Part shown: one piece after another, positions 53,902 through 62,664 of the stretch
Layout: every line of letters begins with the position of its first letter
Position numbering within the stretch: the stretch's first letter is position 1
NCBI RefSeq assembly: GCF_000281715.2
Contig: NZ_CP124576.1
Span: forward strand, 813,501 to 877,500
DNA: 64,000 nt
Source: Sphingobium sp. AP49
GTDB taxonomy: Bacteria; Pseudomonadota; Alphaproteobacteria; Sphingomonadales; Sphingomonadaceae
Direction: 5' to 3'
Notes under the pieces: model-generated
Told to the model about the DNA's origin: nothing
Database searches by the model: none
What the model saw: only the letters and a program-made list of their open reading frames with translations
Translations under genes and position numbers: made by a program

Positions 53902-55262
53902 CGGCCGAGGGGAAGGGTCAAGGTCGCGCGCAGGCCGCCTTCGGTCCGGTTGGCAAAGCTGATCGCGCCGTCATGCCCCTCCGCGATGGTGCGTGCGATC
54001 GAGAGGCCAAGGCCCACACCACCGGTTTCGCGATTGCGCGACGCTTCGCCGCGATAAAAGGGTTCGCACAGCCGGTCGAGAATCTCGGGCGGGACGCCGG
54101 GACCGGAATCGAGGACATCGACAATTGCGCGCGCGCCCTCGATCCGCAGGCTGACGCGCGCCGATCCGCCATAGCGGACCGCATTCTCGACCATATTGCC
54201 GATGCAGCGGCGCAGCGCGAGCGCGTCGCCCTCTATTACAGCGCGCTGGCTGTCGGTGACGGCGACGTCATGGCCCATGTCGGCCAGATCGTCGGCCAGG
54301 GTCTCGATGATCGCGGACAGGTCGATGCGTTTGCGCTGCCGTCCTTCCGTACCCTCGCGCATGAAGTCGAGCAGGTCGGTGACCATCGCCCGCATCTCCT
54401 GCACATCGGCCTGGGCCTTGGCGCGCGGGCCGTCGGGCAATTGCTCCAGGCGAAAGGATAGGCGGGTCATCGGCGTGCGCAGATCATGCGCGATCGCCAC
54501 CAGCATGGCGGTGCGTTCCGCGACATAATCGGCGATCCGCGCGCGCATGTGATTATAGGCGATGCCCATGGCGCGCACCTCGGGCGGCCCGCCGATCGGC
54601 AGCGGCTCGGCCCGTTCGGGACGTTCGCGCGCAACCCCTTCGGACAGCAGGCGGATCGGCTGGGTGATGCGCCGCGCGACCCAATAGGCCGGCAGCAGCA
54701 GCAGGATGAAAATGCCCGCCATCAGCGACAGGGTGATCGCATACCAGCGCCAGTTCGGGCCTTGTCGGCCCAGCACCACGGTCCAGTTCTTGCCGTCCTC
54801 GCGCACGGCGAGGGCAAAGCTGCCGCGCAGCATCATCCGGCCGGGATCGAATTCCATGCCCATGTCCGGCCGTGGCCCGGCTTCCGGACCGGGGCGCGGC
54901 ATGCCGATGGGGGGGCGTTCCTGGATCAGCGCCACCGCGGCGGCCGGCACACCCAGCAGACCGGCAATGCGCTCGGCGCCGGGACGATTGCTTTCCTGCC
55001 CCGCATCGGCGGCAGGGGCACGATCCGACTCATAGCGACTGATCTGCCAGCTGCCGGGCGGCTGGGTACCACCGCGCAGCAGGCCGGCGGCTTCCACCAG
55101 CATCATCGGCCGGGCATGGGGCGGGGGGCCGCGAAAGGCGACCAGCATCATCGCGCCCAGCGCCAGCAGCAGGGTGGCAGCGACCAGGAAGACGATCCGG
55201 GTAAGGATCGATGGGTTGTAGCGGCCCCCGTCGCCAGCGGGCTGCGACGTCGCCGGGCTCAC
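53898..55262 (-). CDS. EnvZ-type sensor histidine kinase
   Basis: 454 residues. Two membrane spans (21-43 and 174-196) enclose a periplasmic domain rich in Pro, Met and Gly; a HAMP domain follows (ARRITQPIRLL). H-box His259 in AIAHDLRTPM, N-box NMVENAVRYGG, and G-boxes DSGPGVPPE and GGVGLGLSIA. The Met- and Pro-rich sensor part (PPIGMPRPGPEAGPRPDMGMEF in two pieces) could hint at metal sensing, which is speculative. The start overlaps the response-regulator stop by 4 bp. Confidence 0.92.
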   Translation of the reverse strand: MSPATSQPAGDGGRYNPSILTRIVFLVAATLLLALGAMMLVAFRGPPPHARPMMLVEAAGLLRGGTQPPGSWQISRYESDRAPAADAGQESNRPGAERIAGLLGVPAAAVALIQERPPIGMPRPGPEAGPRPDMGMEFDPGRMMLRGSFALAVREDGKNWTVVLGRQGPNWRWYAITLSLMAGIFILLLLPAYWVARRITQPIRLLSEGVARERPERAEPLPIGGPPEVRAMGIAYNHMRARIADYVAERTAMLVAIAHDLRTPMTRLSFRLEQLPDGPRAKAQADVQEMRAMVTDLLDFMREGTEGRQRKRIDLSAIIETLADDLADMGHDVAVTDSQRAVIEGDALALRRCIGNMVENAVRYGGSARVSLRIEGARAIVDVLDSGPGVPPEILDRLCEPFYRGEASRNRETGGVGLGLSIARTIAEGHDGAISFANRTEGGLRATLTLPLGR

Positions 55263-56026
55263 GCGGTACGGACCTCGGCGGTGAACATATAGCCTTCGTT
55301 GCGGATGGTGCGGACCAGTTCGTCACCCATGCCGCTACGCTCCAGCTTGCGGCGCAGGCGGCTGACCTGGACGTCGATCGCCCGGTCATAGCTTTCTGCG
55401 TCGCTGCCGGCCGAATAGTCGAGCAGCTGGTCGCGGCTCAGCACCCGGCGCGGATGCTCGATAAAGGCGCGCAGCAGGCGGAACTCGCCGTCGGTTAAAG
55501 TGACAACGACATTGTCAGGGTCGGTCAACAGGCGCACGCCCATGTCGACCTGCCAGCCGCCAAAGCGCAGCCGCTGGCCGGCTGGCACCTGTAGCTCCGA
55601 TGGCTGGCGGCGATTGCGGCGCAGCACGGTGCGGACGCGGGCGAGCAGTTCGCGCGGATTGCACGGTTTGGGCAGATAATCCTCCGCCCCCATTTCCAGT
55701 CCGACGATCCGGTCGATATCGCCGCCGATCGCCGACAGCATGATGATCGGCAGGTCGCCGCTCGCGGCCAGCCGGCGCAGGATCGACAGGCCGTCCTCGC
55801 CGGGCATCATCACGTCAAGCACGGCGATGTCGAATGTCTGCGCGGCGAGCGCCTGATCCATCGCCACGCCGTCCGCGACGGCGGTCACGGCAAAGCCATG
55901 CTGTTCCAGAAAATCCGACAACAGGATGCGGATGTCCGCATCATCGTCGACCACCAATATGCGCGATCCGTCCATATTGGCGGTCAGCATATCGACTGAA
56001 GGCGATCCCTGCAAAGTCATCCGCAT
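55259..56026 (-). CDS. OmpR-family response regulator
   Basis: 255 residues: receiver domain (about 20-140) with VVDDD acidic pocket, phospho-acceptor Asp71 (AVLDVMMPGEDG) and Lys in YLPKPC; winged-helix DNA-binding domain (about 160-250) with LTDGEFRLLRAFIEHPRRVLSR (in two pieces) and VQVSRLRRKLER. ATG 55975 (MDGSRIL) is an alternative start. Coupled to the kinase downstream and only 9 bp after the dioxygenase-like lipoprotein, so all three are likely one transcript. Confidence 0.94.
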   Translation of the reverse strand: MRMTLQGSPSVDMLTANMDGSRILVVDDDADIRILLSDFLEQHGFAVTAVADGVAMDQALAAQTFDIAVLDVMMPGEDGLSILRRLAASGDLPIIMLSAIGGDIDRIVGLEMGAEDYLPKPCNPRELLARVRTVLRRNRRQPSELQVPAGQRLRFGGWQVDMGVRLLTDPDNVVVTLTDGEFRLLRAFIEHPRRVLSRDQLLDYSAGSDAESYDRAIDVQVSRLRRKLERSGMGDELVRTIRNEGYMFTAEVRTA

Positions 56027-56034
56027 ATTTCCTG

Positions 56035-56934
56035 TCAGATGGCGATGCCGACCGTCACCGTGCCGGTGAAGCCGTTGGTCGCATCGCCTGTCATGGTGGG
56101 TGTCATCGCCGCGACCTGGGCCGATGTGTTGTCGCCGAACACATTGTCGCTGCTGGTGGTGATCTTGGCGAAATTGGTCTTGCTGCTGGAATAGCCGCTG
56201 GTCGCATAGACCGTGTTGCAGGCCGCCGTCGGCATCGCGAACTGCGAGGTCAGCAGGCGGTTGGCATAGCTGGTCGCCTTGGCCAGGCTGGGATAGACCT
56301 CGAAATGGATATGCGGGTAGCGCCCGTCATAGCAGCCGGGGAAGATGCTGGTGAAGGTCACCTGGCCATTGGCATCGGTGACGCCCACGCCGCGCAGGTA
56401 ATTTTCGCCGGGCACGGTGTAGAGCGAATAAAGGCCGTCGCGGGTGCAATGCCAGATATAGACGGCATAGCCCGCCAGCGGCGCGCAGCTGCCATTGACG
56501 TTCACCACCGTGATGGTGAGCTGCATATAGACGCCCTCGGCCGTGCCGCTCGACGATCCGAAGCTTGACCGGATGTCGGTGCGCACGATGCCGCTATCGT
56601 CCAGCACATTGACGACGCTGCCATTGCTGCTGTTGGACCCGTCCGCCGGATAGGGGCCGTTGGTCTCCTCCGGATCGGCGATGCAGCTGCTTGACGTCGG
56701 GGTCGGCGTGGGTGTCGGCGTCGGGGTAGGGGTGGGCGTCGGAGTTGCCGTCGATGTGTCACTTTCGCTGTCACTGCCGCCGCCGCCGCAGGCGGTGATC
56801 AGCGCGGCGCTGCCGGCCGAAAAGAGCAGGCGCAACGTCCGGCGCCGGCCCATCGCCTCGCCCGCCAACTTGCGCATCTGCGCCAGATCGTCGGCCAGGC
56901 CGTGGCCATGGTCCTGCGCACCATCCTGCATCAT
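56035..56934 (-). CDS. Lipoprotein of the intradiol ring-cleavage dioxygenase fold
   Basis: 299 residues. Twin Arg before a hydrophobic stretch and the lipobox LITAC point to lipidation, perhaps through Tat (GRRRTLRLLF). A (TP)n spacer (ATPTPTPTPTPTPTPTPT) follows. The rest matches the catechol-dioxygenase beta-sandwich: ETNGPYPADGSNS, AGYAVYIWHCTRDGLYSLY and RYPHIHFEVY, supplying candidate Tyr and His iron ligands. Exported homologues exist in proteobacteria and actinobacteria; whether it cleaves an aromatic ring is unknown. First gene of the regulator/kinase operon. Confidence 0.8.
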   Translation of the reverse strand: MMQDGAQDHGHGLADDLAQMRKLAGEAMGRRRTLRLLFSAGSAALITACGGGGSDSESDTSTATPTPTPTPTPTPTPTPTSSSCIADPEETNGPYPADGSNSSNGSVVNVLDDSGIVRTDIRSSFGSSSGTAEGVYMQLTITVVNVNGSCAPLAGYAVYIWHCTRDGLYSLYTVPGENYLRGVGVTDANGQVTFTSIFPGCYDGRYPHIHFEVYPSLAKATSYANRLLTSQFAMPTAACNTVYATSGYSSSKTNFAKITTSSDNVFGDNTSAQVAAMTPTMTGDATNGFTGTVTVGIAI

Positions 56935-57039
56935 CTCGCTCTACCCTTCTGTCGCCTTGTTGGACTGTCAGAAGGGCAGGACTAGGCGGGACATATATCC
57001 CCGCGATGTCGCGACGTGACGGCTTTGTAGCGCTTTATG

Positions 57040-58287
57040 TCAACCGTGGCGGGGGCGGGCAAAGGCCGGGCGCGGCAGGCTGGCGAGCGCCAGGCTACTG
57101 GCGACCATCAGGGCGAGGGTGATCCACAGGAACGGCGCATAGTTACCGAAGCGATCGAAAATGGCCGACGCGCCCAATGGTCCGGTGGCGGTGCCGACCG
57201 ACAGCGCCATCAACAATCCGCCATACAGGCCGCCGAAGGTCTTGAGGCCAAAATGCTGGGTCGTGAGATAGACGATCACGTCGACCTCCGCGCCCAATGT
57301 CAGTCCGATCAGCGCGGCCGCCGCGATCAGCAGCGCGACATTGTTTCCGGCGCCCAGCAATAGCAGGCTGGCGGCCGCCGGCAGCAGGAAGACGCAGGCA
57401 CCGACCAGCGATCCCCGGAACCGGTCGAGCAGCAGCCCGGTCGCCAGCCGGCCGATGATCGAGCAGAGGCCGACGACCGAGGCGATGCCGGCCGCCCGCA
57501 TCGGATCGGCGCCACGATCGGTCAGGATCGGCACGAAATGCACGACCAGGGCAATGATGGTGAAGGTGAACAGCAGGCTGGCGAGCAGCAGGCGGTGATA
57601 GATGGAGGAGCGCACGCCCTCCGCCAGGGTGGCGCCGATCGCGGGCGCTGCGGCGCTGGCGGCAACGGCTTCGCCGCGCCGCCGGTCGCGCGCGCCACGG
57701 AAGAAGAGGAAGATCAATGGGAAGCTGCATGCCGCCCAGATCGCCGCCTGGATGGGCGCAGCGCGCTGCCAGCCATAGTGGCCGATCAGCCAACTGCCCA
57801 TCAGCGGGAAGATGGCGACCGCGATCGATGCGCCGCACAAGGTGATGGCGAAGGCCAGGCCGCGCGACGCCTCGAACCGGGTAGCGACCGCGCTGGTCCA
57901 GATCGTCGCCTGCACCGGCAGGGTGGCGAGCGCCAGCAATGCCCAGAGCAGATACCATTGGCCCGGGCTGCCGCTGGCGCTGCCCAGCAGGGCAAAGCCG
58001 CCGCAGGTCAGCAGCACCCCGACCAGCCCGAAGATCCGTGGCCCAAGCCGGTCGACCATCAGCCCGATGGGAATGGAAAAGACCGCCTGGACCAGGGTGG
58101 AGAGGGTTAGGCCGACCGTCACCTGCGTCCGCGTCCAGCCGAACTGGTCGCTGATCGGCTGGATATAGGGGCCAAGCCCATAGATATGGATGACGCTGGT
58201 GGCGTAGCCGAGCGCAGCGGCGATCGGCAGCATATAGTGGCGCCGCCATTCCGTAGCGGCGCTTGGCTTTTCGGCTTCCATCAGCAT
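57040..58287 (-). CDS. MFS transporter
   Basis: 415 residues with 12 membrane spans. The Major Facilitator loop 2-3 motif is GLMVDRLGPR (G-x-x-x-D-R-x-G-x-R) and its repeat in the second half is ATGLLLDRFRGSLVG. Long hydrophilic loop (about 205-230) between spans 6 and 7. It resembles the oxalate/formate and monocarboxylate porter group (YGLGPYIQPISDQFGWTRTQV at the start), but the substrate cannot be told. Divergent from nupC. Confidence 0.88.
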   Translation of the reverse strand: MLMEAEKPSAATEWRRHYMLPIAAALGYATSVIHIYGLGPYIQPISDQFGWTRTQVTVGLTLSTLVQAVFSIPIGLMVDRLGPRIFGLVGVLLTCGGFALLGSASGSPGQWYLLWALLALATLPVQATIWTSAVATRFEASRGLAFAITLCGASIAVAIFPLMGSWLIGHYGWQRAAPIQAAIWAACSFPLIFLFFRGARDRRRGEAVAASAAAPAIGATLAEGVRSSIYHRLLLASLLFTFTIIALVVHFVPILTDRGADPMRAAGIASVVGLCSIIGRLATGLLLDRFRGSLVGACVFLLPAAASLLLLGAGNNVALLIAAAALIGLTLGAEVDVIVYLTTQHFGLKTFGGLYGGLLMALSVGTATGPLGASAIFDRFGNYAPFLWITLALMVASSLALASLPRPAFARPRHG

Positions 58288-58448
58288 CGCCTCTCCCCGT
58301 CATACCCTATTTGTCGCGATGGTTCTGACCGATTTACCGGCAAAAAGCGAGGCTATCTCATTTATATCGTGGGGCGGGATTCGCTGCTGGCCTCCCTGCG
58401 CCAGCGCTGTATAGTCGCGCGGTTTGCCCATTCCCGCGAAAGCGTTTC

Positions 58449-59762
58449 ATGCATCTTCTCATCGGCCTCGCCGGCATTTTGCTGATCCTTGCCATTGCCT
58501 TTGCCCTCTCTTCCAACCGCCGCGCGATCAAGCCGCGGGTGGTGGGCGCGGCTTTCCTGCTGCAGGCGGGGATCGCGCTGCTGGTGCTCTATGTGCCGGC
58601 CGGACGCGCGGTGATCGCGGGCATGTCGCACGGCGTCGCCAATCTGCTGGGCTATGCCCAAGCGGGGACCAATTTCATCTTCGGCCCGCTGGCCAAGCCG
58701 GAAATCGGCGGCGCCAGCTTCGCCATCGCGGCGCTGCCGGTCATCATCTTCTTCGCCAGCCTGGTGTCGATCCTCTATTATCTGGGGATCATGCAGTTCA
58801 TCGTCCGCTGGGTCGGCGGCGCGATCGAGAAGGTGACGGGCGTGTCGAAGGTGGAGAGCCTGTGCGCGGCGGCCAACATCTTCGTCGGCCAGAGCGAAAG
58901 CCCGCTGGTGATCCGCCCCTATCTCGCCGGCCTCAACGGCCCGCAATTGTTCGCGGTGATGACCAGCGGCATGGCGGGCGTGGCCGGCACCATCCTGGCC
59001 GCCTATGCCTCGATGGGGATCAAGATCGACTATCTGCTCGCGGCCAGCTTCATGGCGGCACCCGGCGGTTTGCTGATGGCCAAGATCATGATGCCGGACG
59101 AACCGGAATGCGAACCGGAACTGCCGCTGGAAGATGACATCCATCTGCCCGAAACCCGCCGCAGCGCAGCCGGTCCGGCGGTGTTGAACGCGGAAACCAC
59201 GCCGGGCGAGCCGATGCCGGTCGCTACCCATGACGAGGAAAAGCCGGCCAACCTGATCATGGCAGCAGCGCAGGGCGCGCAGACGGGTGTAAAGCTCGCC
59301 GTCGCGGTTGGCGCCATGGTCCTGGCCTTCGTCGCGCTGGTGGCGCTGGCGAATGGCATTCTTGCCGGGATCGGCAGCTGGTTCGGTTTTCCGGACCTCA
59401 GCTTCCAGCAGTTGCTCGGCTATGTTTTCTCGCCGGTCATGTATCTGCTCAACATCCCCTGGAACGAAGCTCAGGTGGCGGGTGGCCTGTTCGGTACCAA
59501 GGTGGTGCTCAACGAATTCGTCGCCTATATCAATCTTGGCCAGGTACAGGGCGCATTGTCGCCCTCGACCATCGCGATCATCACCTTCGCGCTGTGCGGC
59601 TTTGCCAATTTCAGCTCGATCGCGATCCAGATGGCGGTCACCGGCAACCTTGCGCCGAACCAACGGCCGATGATCGCCAAGCTGGGTTTGAAGGCGCTGG
59701 TCGCGGGCAGCCTTGCCAACCTGATGAGCGCCGCGCTGGCCGGGTTGATGCTCAGCCTGTGA
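58449..59762 (+). CDS. NupC-family concentrative nucleoside transporter
   Basis: Imports nucleosides with protons or sodium. 437 residues, about ten spans. Key motif GQSESPLVIRPYL carries the nucleoside-contact Glu; other family pieces are PVIIFFASLVSILYYLG, VAGTILAAYASMG and CGFANFSSIAIQM. A longer-than-usual cytosolic loop (about 215-270, PDEPECEPELPLEDD) separates the halves. Adenosine/adenine deaminase at 45-46 kb could use imported purines, but the two genes are 12 kb apart. Confidence 0.93.
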   Translation: MHLLIGLAGILLILAIAFALSSNRRAIKPRVVGAAFLLQAGIALLVLYVPAGRAVIAGMSHGVANLLGYAQAGTNFIFGPLAKPEIGGASFAIAALPVIIFFASLVSILYYLGIMQFIVRWVGGAIEKVTGVSKVESLCAAANIFVGQSESPLVIRPYLAGLNGPQLFAVMTSGMAGVAGTILAAYASMGIKIDYLLAASFMAAPGGLLMAKIMMPDEPECEPELPLEDDIHLPETRRSAAGPAVLNAETTPGEPMPVATHDEEKPANLIMAAAQGAQTGVKLAVAVGAMVLAFVALVALANGILAGIGSWFGFPDLSFQQLLGYVFSPVMYLLNIPWNEAQVAGGLFGTKVVLNEFVAYINLGQVQGALSPSTIAIITFALCGFANFSSIAIQMAVTGNLAPNQRPMIAKLGLKALVAGSLANLMSAALAGLMLSL

Positions 59763-59829
59763 TTGGGATCATTCTGTTTCCTTAACAGAAGCTCTACCCT
59801 CCACTTAACAAATCGGTTATGGTTAACCG

Positions 59830-60888
59830 ATGGGGGAATTTAGATTTTTCGCGGCCGCCTTAACGGCCATCGGCGCCATTGGCATGGCGACGGCGCAGAC
59901 AAATGTGCCGGCGCCGAAGCCCGGTACGCTTGAAACCTACAAGGACTGGACCATCGGCTGCGACAATCGCAACCGGTGCGAGGCGGTGTCGCTGCTGCCC
60001 GACGGGGGCGACTGGTCCGACAATCCGGTGATGGTCGGCGTTGCCCGTTCGGCCGGCCCCGATGCCGCCGCCGAAGTCTGGGTCAGCCGCGATGCCAAGG
60101 GTTCCTCCGACGTCAGTTTCCTGGTCGACGGCCGCAAGGTCGCGACGGTGACGGCGCGCGATGGTGATGCGACCCTGCGCGGGCCGCAGGCGTCGGCGCT
60201 GGCGATCGCGATGGCGCGCGGCAGCATCATGGAAGTGCGCACCGGCAACCGGTCGCTCGGTCGTCCCTCGCTGGCCGGCGCGGGGGCGGCGATCCGCTAT
60301 ATGGATGCGCGTCAAGGGCGGGCCGGCACCACCACTGCGCTGGTGGCGACTGGACCGCTCGGGTCGCTGGCCGTTCGAGTCGCGCCGTCGACGCCGGAGA
60401 TTCATCGCGCGGTCATCTCGGCGGGCGATGCCCCCGCTGCTTTGTGGCGCGAGGAACGCACCGCGCTGGGCAAGTTCACCGGCTGCAGCGACGAAATGGC
60501 CAATGGCCAGTCCGAACTGCATCGCCTGTCGAAGAATGACACGCTGATCCTGGTCCCCTGCGGATCGGGCGCCTATAATTTCACCACCGTGCCGGTGATC
60601 GCCAGCGGCATTCCGGGCCGTCGCAGCTTCCGCTTCGCGCCGTTCGACTATGCGCCTGGCTGGGGGATGGAGGAGATCGGCCATCCCACCCTGGTGAATG
60701 CGGGATGGGTGCCGGAAAAGTCGCTGCTGCAAAGCTTTGCCAAGGGGCGTGGGCTTGGTGATTGTGGAGCCAGCCAGACCTATGTCTGGGACGGCACCCG
60801 TTTTCGCCTGACCGAAGCGACCAGCATGGGCGAATGCCGGGGCGCCTGGCACTGGATCACCACCTGGACCGCGCAGGTAACGGAATAG
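59830..60888 (+). CDS. DUF1176-domain exported protein
   Basis: 352 residues with a signal peptide (cleavage near MATAQT). Typical DUF1176 pieces: YKDWTIGCDNRNRCEAVSL near the start, GAYNFTTVPVIASG in the middle and GRGLGDCGASQTYVWDGTRFRL near the end with MGECRGAWHW. Four conserved-looking cysteines may pair. This family is periplasmic and of unknown role, common in proteobacteria. It follows nupC by 67 bp. Confidence 0.85.
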   Translation: MGEFRFFAAALTAIGAIGMATAQTNVPAPKPGTLETYKDWTIGCDNRNRCEAVSLLPDGGDWSDNPVMVGVARSAGPDAAAEVWVSRDAKGSSDVSFLVDGRKVATVTARDGDATLRGPQASALAIAMARGSIMEVRTGNRSLGRPSLAGAGAAIRYMDARQGRAGTTTALVATGPLGSLAVRVAPSTPEIHRAVISAGDAPAALWREERTALGKFTGCSDEMANGQSELHRLSKNDTLILVPCGSGAYNFTTVPVIASGIPGRRSFRFAPFDYAPGWGMEEIGHPTLVNAGWVPEKSLLQSFAKGRGLGDCGASQTYVWDGTRFRLTEATSMGECRGAWHWITTWTAQVTE

Positions 60889-60970
60889 GCGCAGCCGCAA
60901 TAAGCAGGACGCAAGCTTATTGGCGCGCTTTGCAATGGAAATATTGCGGTGCAACCATCATATGGGGGGC

Positions 60971-61690
60971 ATGGCAAGTTCAGTCCCCCGTTCCGATGCA
61001 CCGTCCTTGAGCGCTGTTGCGCTGCCCAATCCAATACGCGCTGTCATCTTCGATATGGATGGTACGCTGCTGGACACGGAGGCGGCGCATCGCGATGCCT
61101 TTGCCCGGACCGGCGAAGCGATGGGCTGGCCGATGTCGGACGAACTGCTGCTGTCGATGGTCGGGATCCATCGCGACGAAAATCTGCGGATGCTGGCGGA
61201 ACGGATGGGGCAGGATTTTCCGGTCGACCAATTCTATGCCGATAGCGATGCACTGTTCGTGGCCGCGCTGCAGGCCGGCGTGCCGCTGCGGCCCGGCGCC
61301 GAGCTGATTCTGGAGCATCTGGCGCGCGCTGGCATTCCGATGGCGATCGCGACATCGACCATGGCGCCCTATGCCCAGCAGCGGTTGGAGGCGGCCGGGC
61401 TACTCCATTATTTCCAGGTCGTCGTTACTCGCAATGATGTTGATCGGCCCAAGCCCGATCCGCAGCCTTATCTGCTGGCGGCGCAGTTGATGGGTGTTGA
61501 TCCGGTGGACTGCGTTGCGGTGGAGGATAGCCATGCCGGCGTCCGTGCGGGGGTTGCCGCCGGTATCGCCACCATCATGGTGCCCGATCTGCTGCCGCCG
61601 ACGGAAGAGCTGATGCTGGCTGCTACTGCGGTGCTGCCCAGCCTGCATGCACTGCGCGACCTGCTGCTGGAAACGCCCGCCCCGGATTAA
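60971..61690 (+). CDS. HAD-IA family phosphatase
   Basis: The start is uncertain; ATG 60971 (MASSVPRSD) is listed, with ATG 60962, ATG 60935 or TTG 60920 also in frame. About 239 residues. Motif I FDMDGTLLDTE (Asp28 nucleophile, Asp30), motif II ATSTM, the conserved Lys/Pro of DRPKPDP and motif IV VAVEDSHAGVRAG. Similar to phosphoglycolate/beta-phosphoglucomutase-like phosphatases; substrate unknown. Its stop overlaps the convergent egtD stop in a shared TTAA. Confidence 0.88.
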   Translation: MASSVPRSDAPSLSAVALPNPIRAVIFDMDGTLLDTEAAHRDAFARTGEAMGWPMSDELLLSMVGIHRDENLRMLAERMGQDFPVDQFYADSDALFVAALQAGVPLRPGAELILEHLARAGIPMAIATSTMAPYAQQRLEAAGLLHYFQVVVTRNDVDRPKPDPQPYLLAAQLMGVDPVDCVAVEDSHAGVRAGVAAGIATIMVPDLLPPTEELMLAATAVLPSLHALRDLLLETPAPD

Positions 61691-62664
61691 GCGCTGGGCT
61701 TAGCCCGGGCGAGCACCAGTGCGAACAGCCCTTCGGCATCGGTCCATTCCTGGACGGGCTCCCAACCGCCCGCACGCAGCAGCAGTCTTTCGTCGCGTGC
61801 GCCATATTTGTGGCTGCTTTCGGTATGGATGGTCTCGCCTGCGGCCATATGAAAACAATGGCCGGCGACATGGAAATGGAGCGGCTGCGTCGCTTCGAGG
61901 TGCATTTCTATCCGCGCCAGTTCGTCGTTCCAGATGGCACGATGGGCAAAGGCGTCGACCGGCAGGTCGCCTTCCAGTTCGCGATTGATGCGAACCAACA
62001 GGTTGCGGTTGAAGGCGGCCGTCACCCCTGCGGCATCGTCATAGGCGGCGATCAACCGGTCACGGTCCTTGATCCGATCCATGCCGATCAGCAGCATGGC
62101 ATCGTCACCCAGCAATCGGTGCATGGCGCGCAGCAGGTCGACGCCCGCGTCGGGTTCCATATTGCCGATCGTCGATCCGGGAAAGAAGCCGAGGCGCGGA
62201 AGGCCATCGATCACCGGCGGAAGAAGCAGCGGTCCATTGAAGTCACCCACGACCGGCAGCACGGGCAATCCCGGAAAAGCCGCGGCCAGTTTGGCGCTGC
62301 TGGCGCGCAGGAAATCGCCGCTGATGTCGATCGGTACATAGGCGGCCGGTGCGATGGCACGCAGCAGATGTGGGGTCTTGCGCGCGCTGCCCGCGCCAAA
62401 TTCGACGATGGCGCGACCCGGTCCGGCGATCGCCAGGAAATCGGCGCCATGATGGGCGAGCAGGGCGGTTTCGGTCCGGGTCGGGTAATATTCGGGCAGG
62501 TCGGTAATGGCCTCGAACAGTTCCGATCCGCGCTGGTCGTAGAACCACACCGGCGGCGTGGCCTTGGGTGAACGGGCCAGGCCGGTCAGGATATCGCGGC
62601 GAAACGCCAGATCGCCGGCTCGGGTTGCAATGGGCATGTCTTGGGTCAGCAACATGGCGGTCAC
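61687..62664 (-). CDS. egtD: L-histidine N-alpha-methyltransferase
   Basis: Trimethylates histidine to hercynine, the first step of ergothioneine synthesis. 325 residues: the N-terminal histidine-binding part has FYDQRGSELFEAITDLPEYY in part, SAM motif VEFGAGSARKT, and the hallmark ESSHKYG near the C-terminus. Its start overlaps the egtB stop by 4 bp, so the pair is one operon. Ergothioneine is a thiol antioxidant. Confidence 0.95.
   Translation of the reverse strand: MTAMLLTQDMPIATRAGDLAFRRDILTGLARSPKATPPVWFYDQRGSELFEAITDLPEYYPTRTETALLAHHGADFLAIAGPGRAIVEFGAGSARKTPHLLRAIAPAAYVPIDISGDFLRASSAKLAAAFPGLPVLPVVGDFNGPLLLPPVIDGLPRLGFFPGSTIGNMEPDAGVDLLRAMHRLLGDDAMLLIGMDRIKDRDRLIAAYDDAAGVTAAFNRNLLVRINRELEGDLPVDAFAHRAIWNDELARIEMHLEATQPLHFHVAGHCFHMAAGETIHTESSHKYGARDERLLLRAGGWEPVQEWTDAEGLFALVLARAKPSA

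Noticed and set aside
56695..56760. GTCGGGGT-type tandem repeat as a possible CRISPR or minisatellite locus
   Set aside because: It is the in-frame Thr-Pro codon run of the lipoprotein spacer.
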